A DNA stretch of 64,000 nucleotides from Ligustrum vulgare (taxonomy: Eukaryota > Streptophyta > Magnoliopsida > Lamiales > Oleaceae), in the NCBI GenBank assembly GCA_963555705.1, contig OY743169.1:10106014-10170013 (forward strand), in the 5' to 3' direction. Of the stretch, positions 46,582-57,028 are shown in pieces. Each line of letters begins with the position of its first letter. Positions within the stretch are counted from its first letter, which is position 1. Both the position numbers and the translations under genes were made by a program. The notes beneath the pieces are model-generated. The model was given only the letters and a program-made list of their open reading frames with translations. It made no database searches and was not told the DNA's origin.

Positions 46582-48903
46582 GCATGTCCCAAAGACAGCT
46601 TTCCATTGCCCCGGATTGATCAACTGGTCGACTCCATGGCGGGACACGAGTTGCTAAGCTTCATGGATGCACATTCCGGGTACAATCAGATTCCCATGTT
46701 CGAATCGGATGAAGAGCATACTTCATTTATCACAGATAGAGGACTCTATTGCTACAGAGCTATGCCATTTGGCTTGAAGAATGCGGGAGCTACTTATCAG
46801 AGGCTGGTAAACCGCATGTTCTCGAAACAATTGGGGAACACTATGGAGGTGTACGTTGACGACATGTTAGTCAAAAGCATGGTCGCTGCTGATCATATCC
46901 TCCATTTGTCAGAAGCATTTGACGTTTTGAGAAGATATCGGATGAAACTCAATCCGGCGAAGTGTGCTTTCGGGGTAGCATCTGGGAAATTCCTCGGATT
47001 CATGGTGAATAAGAGGGGAATCGAAGCCAATCCGGACAAAATCAATGCTCTGCTAAACATGCAGTCGCCTCGGAACCCAAAAGAAGTGCAAAGCTTAACG
47101 GGAAGAATCGCGGCCCTGAACCGGTTCGTCTCAAAATCCACTGACAAATGCTTGCCATTTTTCAAGGTCCTGAAGGGGGGAAAGCGATTCCAATGGACAC
47201 CAGAATGCGAGCAGGCGTTTACCGACCTGAAAGCTTCTTTAGGCCGCCCCCCATTGCTATCAAAGCCAAAATCTGGTGAGCCTCTCTACCTATATTTGGC
47301 TGTATCTAAAGAGGCTGTTAGCTCAGTGCTAATCCGAGAGGAGGATGGGAACCAGTTGCCAGTATATTATGTAAGCAAAGCCATGCTGGACGCCGAAGCG
47401 CGCTACCCAGATATGGAAAAACTTGCTCTCTCGTTGATCACAGCCTCACGTAAGCTTCGTCCCTACTTTCAGTCACACTCCATACAAGTGCTCACCAACT
47501 TTCCCATGAGACAAGTGTTGCAAAAACCAGACGTTTCTGGGAGGTTACTAAAATGGGCGATAGAAATCAGCCAGTTCGACCTACATTATGCGCCTCGGAC
47601 CGCCGTAAAGGGTCAGGCGTTGGCAGACTTCGTAGTTGAATTCACCCGTCCACCTGAGGTCGAAATGGTAGACAACACCGAGGACAGCCAACATGATGGA
47701 CAGAAGTGGAAATTGTTCGTTTATGGGTCCCCGGATGATGGACGATCCGGCGCAGGAATACTGTTGGTAAGCCCAGAAGGGTTTAAATTACACAGTGCAA
47801 TCTGCTTTGGATTCAAAGCCTCCAACAATGTTGCTAAATACGAGGCGATATTAGCCGGGCTAAGACTTGCAAAAGCGTTGAAGATTAAGTCCGTGGTGGC
47901 GTACAGTGATTCGAAGCTTGTTGTAAGCCAATTCAATGGGCAATTTTCTACCAAAGAACCCTCTATGGTCGCTTACTTGAAGAAAGTAAGAGATTTAGCT
48001 ATGCACTTCGGAAAAATGGAGTTACAGCACATTCCCAGAACAGAGAATTCCAACGCTGATGCTTTGGCCAAACTAGCAAGCAGCAGTGATTCGGAGCTCC
48101 ACAATCTGATCCCTGTAGAGCACATGATGACCTCATCTATTGAGCCAGGACCGGAGATCCTGGCGATTGAAGAAGAGGGATCCTGGATGAACCCCCTAAT
48201 CGCCTATTTAAAGCATCAGACAGTTCCAAACGAGCCCGAAGCACCTCGGAAATTGCAGAAATACTCTGCGAACTTCGTGCTCTTAGACGACTTACTTTAT
48301 AAGCGGAGTTACACCTCTCCTTTGCTAAGATGTGTGGGGCTAGAGGAAGGGCAGTATGTGATGAGAGAAATCCATGAGGGCATCTGCGGCAACCACGCCG
48401 GGGCTTTGTCGCTAGCTCGGAAAGCCCTCAAACAGGGATATTTTTGGCCTACTATGCGAAAGGATTCCCATGACTTTGTGCGGAAATGTGACAAATGCCA
48501 AAGACACGCGACCATACCACATCAGCCGCATCACGAGCTAACTGTGGTAACTAGCCCTTGGCCCTTTGCAAAGTGGGGGGTTGACATTATTGGTCCTATG
48601 CCCAGAGGAGCTGGTAACAATTGCTTTGCGATAGTAGCAATTGACTACTTCACCAAGTGGGTTGAAGCGGAACCTTTGATGAAGATCACCGAGGCCAACA
48701 CCACCAAGTTCATTTGGAAAAATATCATATGCCGGTTCAGGATACCACATTCGCTGGTTAGTGACAATGCAAAACAGTTCAAAAAGAGAAGCGTGGATGA
48801 GTTGTGTGACGATTTGGGAATCAGGAAGCTGTTCTCATCTCCACATCACCCACAGGCCAACGGGCAGGTCGAAGCGGTGAACAAGACCATAAAAATACCC
48901 TGA
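46582..48903 (+). CDS. pol: Tat-element RT, two RNase H domains and integrase core; frameshift at end
   Basis: Continues the same frame after the TAG. RT: ACPKDSFPLPRIDQLVD, SFMDAHSGYNQI and catalytic MEVYVDDMLVKS (YVDD 46852-46863). The first RNase H follows from about 47280 (LAVSKEAVSSVLIREEDG to FDLHYAPR). The archaeal-type second RNase H starts about 47710 (WKLFVYGS, AKYEAILAGL, AYSDSKLVV, NADALAKLAS), but its first catalytic Asp is Tyr (TAT 47722-47724). The integrase zinc finger is IHEGICGNH...CDKCQ (about 48370-48500). The core has Asp in WGVDIIGP, Asp in LVSDNAKQF and Glu in QANGQVEAVNK. Loss of one A in the run at 48891-48895 shifts the frame and ends it at 48903. Confidence 0.92.
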   Translation, partial: ACPKDSFPLPRIDQLVDSMAGHELLSFMDAHSGYNQIPMFESDEEHTSFITDRGLYCYRAMPFGLKNAGATYQRLVNRMFSKQLGNTMEVYVDDMLVKSMVAADHILHLSEAFDVLRRYRMKLNPAKCAFGVASGKFLGFMVNKRGIEANPDKINALLNMQSPRNPKEVQSLTGRIAALNRFVSKSTDKCLPFFKVLKGGKRFQWTPECEQAFTDLKASLGRPPLLSKPKSGEPLYLYLAVSKEAVSSVLIREEDGNQLPVYYVSKAMLDAEARYPDMEKLALSLITASRKLRPYFQSHSIQVLTNFPMRQVLQKPDVSGRLLKWAIEISQFDLHYAPRTAVKGQALADFVVEFTRPPEVEMVDNTEDSQHDGQKWKLFVYGSPDDGRSGAGILLVSPEGFKLHSAICFGFKASNNVAKYEAILAGLRLAKALKIKSVVAYSDSKLVVSQFNGQFSTKEPSMVAYLKKVRDLAMHFGKMELQHIPRTENSNADALAKLASSSDSELHNLIPVEHMMTSSIEPGPEILAIEEEGSWMNPLIAYLKHQTVPNEPEAPRKLQKYSANFVLLDDLLYKRSYTSPLLRCVGLEEGQYVMREIHEGICGNHAGALSLARKALKQGYFWPTMRKDSHDFVRKCDKCQRHATIPHQPHHELTVVTSPWPFAKWGVDIIGPMPRGAGNNCFAIVAIDYFTKWVEAEPLMKITEANTTKFIWKNIICRFRIPHSLVSDNAKQFKKRSVDELCDDLGIRKLFSSPHHPQANGQVEAVNKTIKIP

Positions 48904-49418
48904 AAAGGAAGTTGGAATTCAGAAAGGGCGCGTGGGTAGACGAGCTACCACAAGTGTTATGGGCGCTTCAAACCACCTCGCACACCGCTACTGGTGAAAC
49001 ACCCTTCTCGCTGGCTTACGGAGCCGAGGCGGTATGCCCTGTCGAAATCGGGATCCCTTCGCTTCGTCAAATTCATTATGACGAAGTTAGGAACGAGGAA
49101 GCGCGAAGGGCCGGTTTAGACTTCCTAATGGAAAAGCGGAATGATTCCCAAGAGGTAATGACCAAATACCAGAAAAAGATGGCTCGATACTACAACAAAA
49201 GGGTGAAGAGCCGACGCTTTAACATTGGGGACTTGGTCCTCAAAAAGGTTCTTCCTTCAACACAGGAGCCAGGAGTAGGGACTCTGGGTCCTAACTGGGA
49301 AGGCCCTTACAAGGTCGTTGCCGAGGTGGTACCCGGAACATACATGATTGAGGACTTGTCTGGAGTACCTCTATGTAATCCTTGGAACACGGACCACCTT
49401 CGCCGTTATTTTCAATAA
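48904..49418 (+). CDS. pol: Integrase C-terminal part, in the shifted frame
   Basis: Frame +1 relative to the preceding piece. It resumes at KRKLEFRKGAWVDELPQVLWALQTT, goes on through TPFSLAYGAEAVCPVEIG and DLVLKKVLP to the GPY/F module (LGPNWEGPYKV) and ends DHLRRYFQ, TAA at 49416-49418. This is the normal C-terminus of Tat integrases, which binds DNA and helps target-site selection. It has no start of its own; it is cut off only by the 1-nt deletion upstream. Confidence 0.9.
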
Positions 49419-50150
49419 AACTAAATTCCTCTATGATTGCAACATTATCATATCATTTCGAAAAATCGTGGGCGAGCTGCGTTAAAAGTTACGCCAATAT
49501 CTGTTAGACAACTATAATGGATAAACGCACATTCTAAAATTATTTTGGTCATAACACCATACGCCCACACTATGCATAAAAAAATTGTTAAGGACAAGGG
49601 ACTCTCATAAAGCTAAACTACGATCACCACGTAAGGATTGGGAGTTTTAATACAATAAATGCTTCGAACCACTCAAATCTAAGGTGCTGCACTCATTCAC
49701 CGTCATTCACCGCGCGATATGTTTGGAATCATTCAAATATAACCAAATGTTGTCACTTAGACCAAAATCCTTGGTGCGTTAAGTTAGTTCATACATCCGG
49801 ACAAAGCGTTTGCAAGATATACTAAGTGCTGTGTGCATAAGCGTAAAAGACAAACGTAAAAAAATTCTTATGTTATTTTGGCCGCAAATACAACACGCCT
49901 CCGCCAGGCAGGATCTTTGTTAAAAACAAGGGACTCCGGTGAATTTACACTGCGACATTAACAGAGGTTCATACAAAGAGGTAAATGTAGGTGTCACAGA
50001 GTTTTAAGGTAAAACCGCTCAAAGGTTGGTCAAGATCAGAGCTAATTAGTAAAGGTATATCAACTGTGCCGGATCTGGGGGTATAGCAAATGATTAAACT
50101 TGAATAGAATTCTTGCTGCAAAATGATGACAAATCCGATCCGCTCATGAA
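49419..50150 (+). other. Non-coding spacer after integrase
   Basis: No ORF and no recognised domain. The sequence leads to the internal polypurine tract at 50161. Confidence 0.6.
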
Positions 50151-50540
50151 TGACCACATCGGATTTGAGGGACTAGCACACCCAAAATGTGGATACCCAA
50201 AATATGGCCATCCACGACCAAAGGTTTAGATATTGCCTTGGACTAATGGTCGAGGAGGAAAGGCACGGGAGCCCCTCCAGCCGAACTAAGTTATGCTTGT
50301 CCGAGGTGCTCTAAATTATGTGCATTTTACAAATCAAGACATTTAAAAATGTAGATACCCAAAATATGGCCATCCACGACCAAAGGTTTAGATATCGCCT
50401 TGGACTAATGGTCGAGGAGGAAAGGCACGGGAGCCCCTCCAGCCGAACTAAGTTATGCTTGTCCGAGGTGCTCTAAATTATGTGCATTTTACAAGTCCGA
50501 GGTGCTCTAAATTATGTGCATTTTACAAATCAAGACATTT
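50110..50540 (+). repeat. Internal polypurine tract and decayed, tandemly repeated U3-like sequence
   Basis: GGATTTGAGGGACTAG (50161-50176) is identical to the tract just before the 3' LTR (54291-54306). The ~45 bp before each are also alike (aaatcc..., catgaatga...). The following text (gccttggactaatggtcgagg, ccagccgaactaagttatgc, gtccgaggtgctcta) parallels the LTR (accttgggatgaatgccgagg, ttagccgacctggctaacgc, gtccgatgtgcttta). A 162-bp unit (from about 50188) is repeated at 50350, and 34 bp of it a third time at 50495. Confidence 0.75.
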
Positions 50541-50765
50541 ACAGACAGACATTTACGATGTCCCACATATCATCTTACAATTATGAAACTCGCACTTGGA
50601 AATACTCATGTTTAAGCAGTAAAGGAAAAACGTTGCTGCACCAAAATATGAATAAGCTGCTCCATTCATAAAAATGAGACATGTACAATATGAAGTGCCG
50701 GGGGACTTACAAAAAGAAAGAAAAGAAGAAAACAAAACGCTAAAGCTAACAAATGCAGAAGAAGA

Positions 50766-53550
50766 TTATTGTGGAGGAGGGACATCTTCCAAGGGGCCTT
50801 TATCAGACACGCCAAGAGGATCCGCAGGAGCATCTTGAGGCTCAGGGTACAAGGCTTCAATGGAGGACAGGTCCAAAGCCGGATAAGCTTCCTTCACGTC
50901 CCCCAAAGCCATCCTGGCCCCTAAGTTCCCAAAGACCCTTTGCATCGCCTCGTACTCTGGGGTCTCTTCAAAAGTGTCCTTGAAGTTCTGGACAGCCTCA
51001 GACACTCGGGTACTTAAAGCATTCTCCACCCGTGTCATGACAGTCTGCTCTAGAACCTCAGTAATCCTAGTTTGCATGTGTTTTTCCAAAGAGGCAAGGT
51101 CCTCCTCCGCCTTTGCCTTGGCCTCCCGCTCCCTCCCCAATTCTTCATTCGCTGCTGCCGCCTCGGCTTCCAGCCTGGACTTAGCTGCGTTAGCGGTAGT
51201 CAGAGCCTCAGAGGCGATGGATTGGGCACGGTTAGAATCATCCAGTTTCTTGCACAATGTTTCCACGTCAGACTCAGAGGCCAGGAGGTCGTGTTTCAAC
51301 TTATCATTATCCTCCTGGAGCCGCTTGGCATTGGTCCTCTCCTCGGAGGAAGACTTACGGGCTATGGCCAGCTGGGTCTTCAAATCATTTATCTCCTTTA
51401 GCATGTTGTCCGCATGCCGGAGAGCAGTTTCAGCATTCTTCTTGTCCCGCTGCGCCTCATCCACGGACGATTCCACCTCGTCAATATGGGCCAGCGCCCT
51501 GGCATTCATGGCCTTGGCGGCGAGCAGCTTCCGGGACGGACTGGCAGTAGAAGAGAAGGCGGACCAGCCTTCCATCCAAAATTGCTCGGTTATAAAGGCA
51601 GCCCGGGCTGGAGGAGAACTGGGAGAGTCAAACAGCGAAGGGCTGAAAGTGACATCCCTTGGGAGAATGCTGGTTTTGATGTGCTTGAGCTCCTTTGCCC
51701 CCTCCGGTGTCACTTCATAGGCCAAGCCTGGAATGGGCACAGAAGGCTCATCCTCTAGGTCTTCAATCATGGGAGGCGGAGGAGCAGAGGTGTATTCCTT
51801 GCCCTTACCTCTTCTGAGTCTCTTCAGGGGGGCGGGCTCCTCCTCAGGGGAATGTTCAAAAATGTCCTCGGACAAAGGAGGCGGCATTGAGGCATCCTTA
51901 GCCTCCCTGTCTCTCTTGGATCCGCCCCTGTCAAACCTTTTCCCTTTGCCCTTTGGAAGGGCTCCCTTAGGGTCGGCCTCCTTTTCTGTGTTAGGCCTCT
52001 GAGGGCCCACAGGAAGCAAAGTAGGCGGTGGCATTAGGGCTGGAAGAGGGCCCTGAAGTTGGACCGTAGACGCCTCGGAGACCTCCTTTGCCACCCCAAC
52101 TTGCAGGTTGGCCAATACCGCCTTCTGTTTCCTTTCAACTTCACTACCATGGCGAAGTGCAGGGGGAATTTTTGTAGCCATGAGACCCTTCAAAGAAATC
52201 TTTGGAAAATCCTTAGAACCTTGCAAGAAAGAGAGGGAAATGAGGCTACGAACAGAAAAAACATAAGATATAAAAGCAGTAACAAAGCGAACTCACCCAT
52301 GGCTCGCATAAGACCGTGTTTGACGAATAGTTTGTTCTGCTGAATAACCCCTTGAAAGGTGCCCTTATAAGCGAAAAAACGCCTAACGGCCGCTAAATCC
52401 GCGTCAGGGAGTAGGCGGGCAAAAATGTCCCCCGTCACAAATCAGAAGCGTGTTGAAAACCAGCAAAGGAAGATGAATGGAAAATAAAAACAAGTGACAC
52501 ATGACACTTAAGGACACTAAAGCAAACACAAGACTCACTAGGAAGGGAAAGAGTTCGGGGAACAGAAATTTCCGGACAAGGGTCCACAGGAGAACTCTGC
52601 CACTCCCCGGCCACCCAGAACCATTGATTCCTCCAGTTCTTTATGGAGGTAGGTTGGCCAGTAATAACAGGAGGATATGAGCCTCGAGGAGACAGATAAT
52701 ACCAGTCCTTCACATCAGCCCTAACGTCCCTCTCCCTTCTCACTGACTTCTTCAGAGTGTACAAGGTATGAATAATGTATAGAGAGATGGGATAGTCGGG
52801 ATTGACCTCATGCCACGCTAGCCAAGTGCCCACGGCCTGTGTCCAGAAATTAGGTGCTAACTGGTAGGGGCACAAGTTATAACTCCTAAGCAGGGCCCTG
52901 AAGAAAGGATGCAGAGGTAACCTCATACCGCAGGACAAGGCATCGTAACATATGGCCGCTTGTCCTGAAGGAGGTCTGCATGGTCGGCAAGAGGGCGTAG
53001 GATGCACTAGACGGACCCCTTCTTACATCCTGAACTTCGCCGAGGCCCCAGCCAAGTCAACTCCTCGGATTTCAGTGGCGACCTCGCTGCTCTCCCACAA
53101 ATCTGGGTTTGGGTCAGGGTCCACGTGATATCCTGATATTTTGTTCACCAGGTCCACCCAACCTTCGACCTGGGCTATCTCCTCCACTGAGAGCCCCAAC
53201 TCCTCTCTGTGCGCCCGGAAAGGGGCCCTGGTGCCCAAATCAAGATCCTGTGGGCCAGAAGAAGAACCTGTTGCTCCATCTCTCCCCATGTCTCTATCAC
53301 GTTTGCTTCGGAGTTCTCTTAGCACGGATTCCTCTTCGGACGACAGATGGACCATGTAGTTCTGGTCTCTCTCTTCTTCGCTGTCAGAATCACTCAAATA
53401 AATTATACCGTTAGTTTTCCTATTCCTCCTCTTAATCTGCTCCCTAAAGAAGCGGGAACTAAAAACCAATAAAGAGATGGGGCAGAAACCTCTGACGGGA
53501 ACCGCCATCGCTAACATTTCCTGTGAACCCGTTCCCCCAACTCTTTCCAT
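50766..53550 (-). CDS. Antisense three-exon gene of the Tat element (putative plant transposon protein type), one in-frame stop
   Basis: Exons on -: 53550-52539, 52392-52297 and 52219-50766 (TAA). Introns 52393-52538 (GTGAGT...TTTAG) and 52220-52296 (GTGAGT...GCAAG) keep phase. Length is 854 codons, but codon 176 (53025-53023) is TAA; the same frame is open on both sides. The N-part is acidic (LSDSDSEEERD, HLSSEEESVLRELRSKRD). The middle (LPLHPFFRALLRSYNLCPYQLAPNFW, WYYLSPRG, NWRNQWFWVAGEW) matches the Pfam 'Transposase_28 / putative gypsy type transposon' family often annotated near gypsy elements. The last exon has a charged coiled coil (about 250 residues) and an Ala/Pro-rich acidic end. 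Its function is unknown. Met 53550 is chosen because an intron is predicted just upstream. Confidence 0.75.
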
Positions 53551-53900
53551 TTTTTCTTTTTGTTTTAAAGAAGAGTCAGACTCAACAAAAGAAAAACAAA
53601 GTGCAAAAACAAAATTCTCAAACCCGCAATGAGAAACTAAAAATAAGAAAGTCTTGCATATACAGGGATCAAGAGATTTACCTTCAAAAGACGAATGCTT
53701 GATACTGTGCACTTGAAATAAAGAACTCGCCAAGGAAAACTGTGGAACGTTAAGGGTGGATGCTGGGTAGAAAACCCTAGAAGAAAAGACGCGAAACTCG
53801 CAAGGAAGAGAGAGACGACGCAAGTTTTCGCGAAAGTATGGCTGAAAAGATTCTAAAAAAATGGTAAAAGGTGAAATGGTAAAATGAAGAAGGATTTATA
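53551..53900 (-). promoter_or_regulatory. Promoter, TATA box and predicted 5'-UTR intron of the antisense gene
   Basis: The minus strand has CCTATAAATCC (53901-53891), a strong plant TATA box, predicting a start near 53865. A 5'-UTR intron is likely: donor GAAG|GTAAATCT at 53682/53681 and acceptor TTGTTGAG at 53581, 101 bp, pyrimidine-rich before the acceptor. The frame is open upstream to 53823, so a longer N-terminus without this intron is the alternative. Confidence 0.55.
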
Positions 53901-53901
53901 G

Positions 53902-54306
53902 GCATCCTAACGGTCTAAATTCCTTGAATTTCGTGAGCCGCATGATTAATGCGGGTAACCCATGCTTCTTGGAAAATGAGCTAATCAAAGCACCAGCCGT
54001 CAAAGGGAGGAACAAAAAACCGTTCAGCTACCACAGTGTATGCCACGCGTTGCGAAATGCTGCCCCCCCTCCCCTTTTATATATATATTTCTCTTGGAAA
54101 TAAATACCGATAGCTCCTCCGAATTGAATGCGCTGATATGATCCTGGCCGGTATGGGAGAGAAAATCCGAGGCAGAAGGTCGGCTATAATGTGGATCCGA
54201 GCCTTACCTAAGGAATTTCTTCATTGAATCCCTAAAAAGTTAACACTGTGAAATCATGGCAAATCCTACACGACCATGAATGATCCCTTCGGATTTGAGG
54301 GACTAG
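53902..54306 (+). other. Spacer and polypurine tract before the 3' LTR
   Basis: GGATTTGAGGGACTAG at 54291-54306 abuts the 3' LTR and would prime plus-strand DNA. The spacer carries an (TA)n run at 54078-54088 and no ORF on +. Confidence 0.7.
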
Positions 54307-54977
54307 TGTTGAAAGCGGGCCCAAAGAAAGGTACAGTGATCCACCAGCGAAGGCCCAATAGTGGTCCAATGGACCTTGACCCACAGCTAAGGCCTAGAGT
54401 ATTACCTTGGGATGAATGCCGAGGTGGTATGTCAAGCAAACCTCTTTAGCCGACCTGGCTAACGCCCGTCCGATGTGCTTTATACTCAGCCGGGGTGCTT
54501 TATGGCATTGACCAGAAGAGAGAGATGGAGTCAGTGATGGGACACTGCCTTTACCCAGACGTGACAGGCGCCCATCCCCTACGAAATGTAGCAATGATTA
54601 CGGTTGAAAAGCAAGATTGTCACATCCATAAGCTAGGGTGATGACAGGTGTAAAGTATGCCACGTGTCGCAATCCAAGACAAGAAGTTTCACTATAAATG
54701 AAGCACAATTGTCTCCAAGAAAAAGGTTGGTAATTTCTCACTCTAAACTATATACCTCTCTCACTCCCTTTTCTCTCTTTTACACATTTATATTTCCCGC
54801 ACCCAATATACATTTGTCCAAAATGAGTACTGACTTAGGCATCGGAGTGCAAACGGGAGCCACCTCGGCCCCCTTTGCAAACTGATTGTTTGTCACAGTG
54901 CGCAGGAGATCCACGTGTTCAAGAGGGAGGAGCTGAGACGTGTTGGTCCAAGGTCCATCCGGATTTTGTGGTCAACA
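54307..54977 (+). repeat. 3' LTR of the Tat element
   Basis: Matches the 5' LTR except for (by eye) C/T near 54365, C/T near 54402, a missing G near 54548, A/G at about 54668 and G/A at about 54675. Confidence 0.96.
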
Positions 54978-54982
54978 AGTAA

Positions 54983-56424
54983 TAAGTGAAAAAATAAATA
55001 TATCTGTTATATACACTCAGAATTTTATTAAAATGAAAGAGAAAGAAAAAAGATCGATGAACGCTCCTATTTTATTTTTTTTCATTTTCTATTTTTGAAA
55101 AAAAAATTATGTAATATTGACAACGTTTTTTTTTTCTACGAATTAAAAAAAAATTATAATTGATTTTAGAGAGGGAAGGCAGACCAAAAAATTTCGGGAC
55201 GATTTGATTTTTGAGATGATTTTACTGATAATATATTTTCAGTTTGATCTCACTGTTTTTTTGAGATCTTGGATTTGATACTTATATTACATATTTTTTT
55301 GACTTCAAAATAATACAATAATTATTAAAAAAGAATAATAAATAATACAAAAAATAATTTATCGATAGTATTAAAGAACTTAAATAATATAATTTAAAAT
55401 GAATAAAATATTCAGTAAAATTAAAAAATATAAAAACTTAATACAAAATATAGTTTATAGATAGTATTAAAGAACTTCAATGATATAATTTAAAATGAAT
55501 GAAATATTGAGTAAAATTAAAAAATATAAAAACTTTTACATTTGATCTTGAAAAGAATTTTACGGACAATATGTTATTTGTTCTCACTTGTTAGCTCGTA
55601 TTAAACTTCTCGTTGATATATTCGATTTGACATCCATATAACATTTTTTTTGACATAAATATAATAAAATAATTATCAAGTGAATAATAACTATTACAAA
55701 AAAAATAGTTTATACATTAAAATAAATTAAAATATTGATGTCATCAATAGTATGTCACGAATTCTAATGTTATGTATCATAATTATTTCTAAAATAACAT
55801 TAATTTTCTTGCATATTATTTTTGTGCCTAAATTTTCAAATTTAGAAAGTTATTTTTGGTGAGAAACTATATGGGTGTTATTTTTAGCATTGACTTTATT
55901 TTTATAGATGTATAGATAGATAGATTACATATTTTCGAATCAAACATAATAAAATAATTATCAAATGAATAATAATTATTACAAAACAAAAAAATAGTTT
56001 ATACATTAAAATAAATTAAAATTTTGATGTCATTAATAACATCGCATAAATTGTAATGTTATGTACTATAATAATTGCTAAAATATTTACTACATTATTT
56101 TTTTGCATTAATTAAGCTTGTTCTGAAAGATTATTTAAAGCTTCTAAATTTAAAAAGGAGTTTTGACGGGAAATTGGGGTTTTCCTTTTTTGGCATGTAT
56201 TCTATTATTATATATAGATTTTTCGAATTACTTTTCAATCAAAATTTATCTTAAAAATTACAATAAGTTTGTTTATAAATAAAGTGTAGCCATCGAACAA
56301 ATCTCACCATCTGTTCTTTAACGCAATCTTTATAATTTATAATCAATTTGTATTTTGTTCAGTAAAATAATTTGTGTTTATAAACAGATTAATAATCGAT
56401 AAAAACTATTGATAGGGACATTAA
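54983..56424. other. AT-rich repeated DNA right of the Tat element
   Basis: Begins with a continuation of the repeat cut by the Tat insertion. A block of about 105 bp (atagtattaaagaactt...aaatataaaaactt) is present twice at 55360-55530. Text near 55560-55620 (tctcacttgttagctcgtattaaacttctcgtt) is also found near 27730-27770. A further block, with 'acaaaaaaaatagtttatacattaaaataaatt', occurs near 55697 and 55980. No gene. Confidence 0.6.
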
Positions 56425-56610
56425 GCCCCTATTTGATGTTGTTTAAAAAGAATTTATTTGAAGTGAATATTGATTCTTTATGAGAATGTGTTGTTAAAAT
56501 GTAGGAAAACTTTTATGAGTTTATATGTAATATAATTTTATTGATAAATGTGTAATTGAAAATAAAAAAGAGAAAAATGTTCTAAAATTTAACGGGGACC
56601 AAACATGGAC
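56425..56610. mobile_element. Tourist-like MITE (186 bp)
   Basis: GCCCCTATTTGATG ... GGACCAAACATGGAC with TAA at 56422-56424 and 56611-56613. Confidence 0.7.
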
Positions 56611-56995
56611 TAAAATGTTAGATAGTGTTCGGTAAACTACAAAAAGTGGTTTATAAACAACCGCACAATTTCTCAAACAATTTTTTAACTATACACATTT
56701 TCTCTCTCCAATTTTTTAACTATACACATTTTCTCTCTCCAATTTTTTTTAACTATACACAATTTTCAAACTACTTTTTAACCACACGTATTTTCTCTCT
56801 CAATTTTTATCAATTATTTTTTATCTTAAAATTATAAATAAATTAGTTCATAAACCAAACAGTATTACCAAAATGAGGCAAATGTTGACATAGTTGGAAG
56901 TGCAAGGGGTGAACATAACCCCCAAATAAGACAAAGAAGGAAGAACCCACATTATTCAAAATTTCAATTTGGTTTTTCAAATCACACATCCATTT

Positions 56996-57028
<33 letters not shown>

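Larger units (their letters stand above)
42173..54977 (+). mobile_element. Ty3/gypsy LTR retrotransposon of the Tat lineage with an antisense gene (12.8 kb)
   Basis: LTRs of 672 and 671 bp with perfect TGTTGA/TCAACA ends are flanked by an exact 5-bp duplication AGTAA (42168-42172, 54978-54982). Order on +: PBS, tandem repeats, gag, protease, RT, RNase H, a second RNase H, integrase with GPY module. On - lies a long extra gene between integrase and the 3' LTR. The second (archaeal-type) RNase H and extra antisense ORFs are known features of Tat elements. By eye the LTRs differ by four transitions and one 1-bp indel, so the insertion is recent. The sense strand is nonetheless broken by a TAA, a TAG and a frameshift. 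Confidence 0.95.

Noticed and set aside
50974..51720. 248-aa plus-strand ORF rich in Ser/Ala
   Set aside because: Shadow of the coiled-coil exon of the antisense gene. The minus-strand reading has splice sites, promoter and family match; this one has none.
54394..54594. 66-aa ORF in the LTR (also 42260-42442)
   Set aside because: Antisense ORF present in both LTRs with no family match; LTR identity alone explains its repetition.
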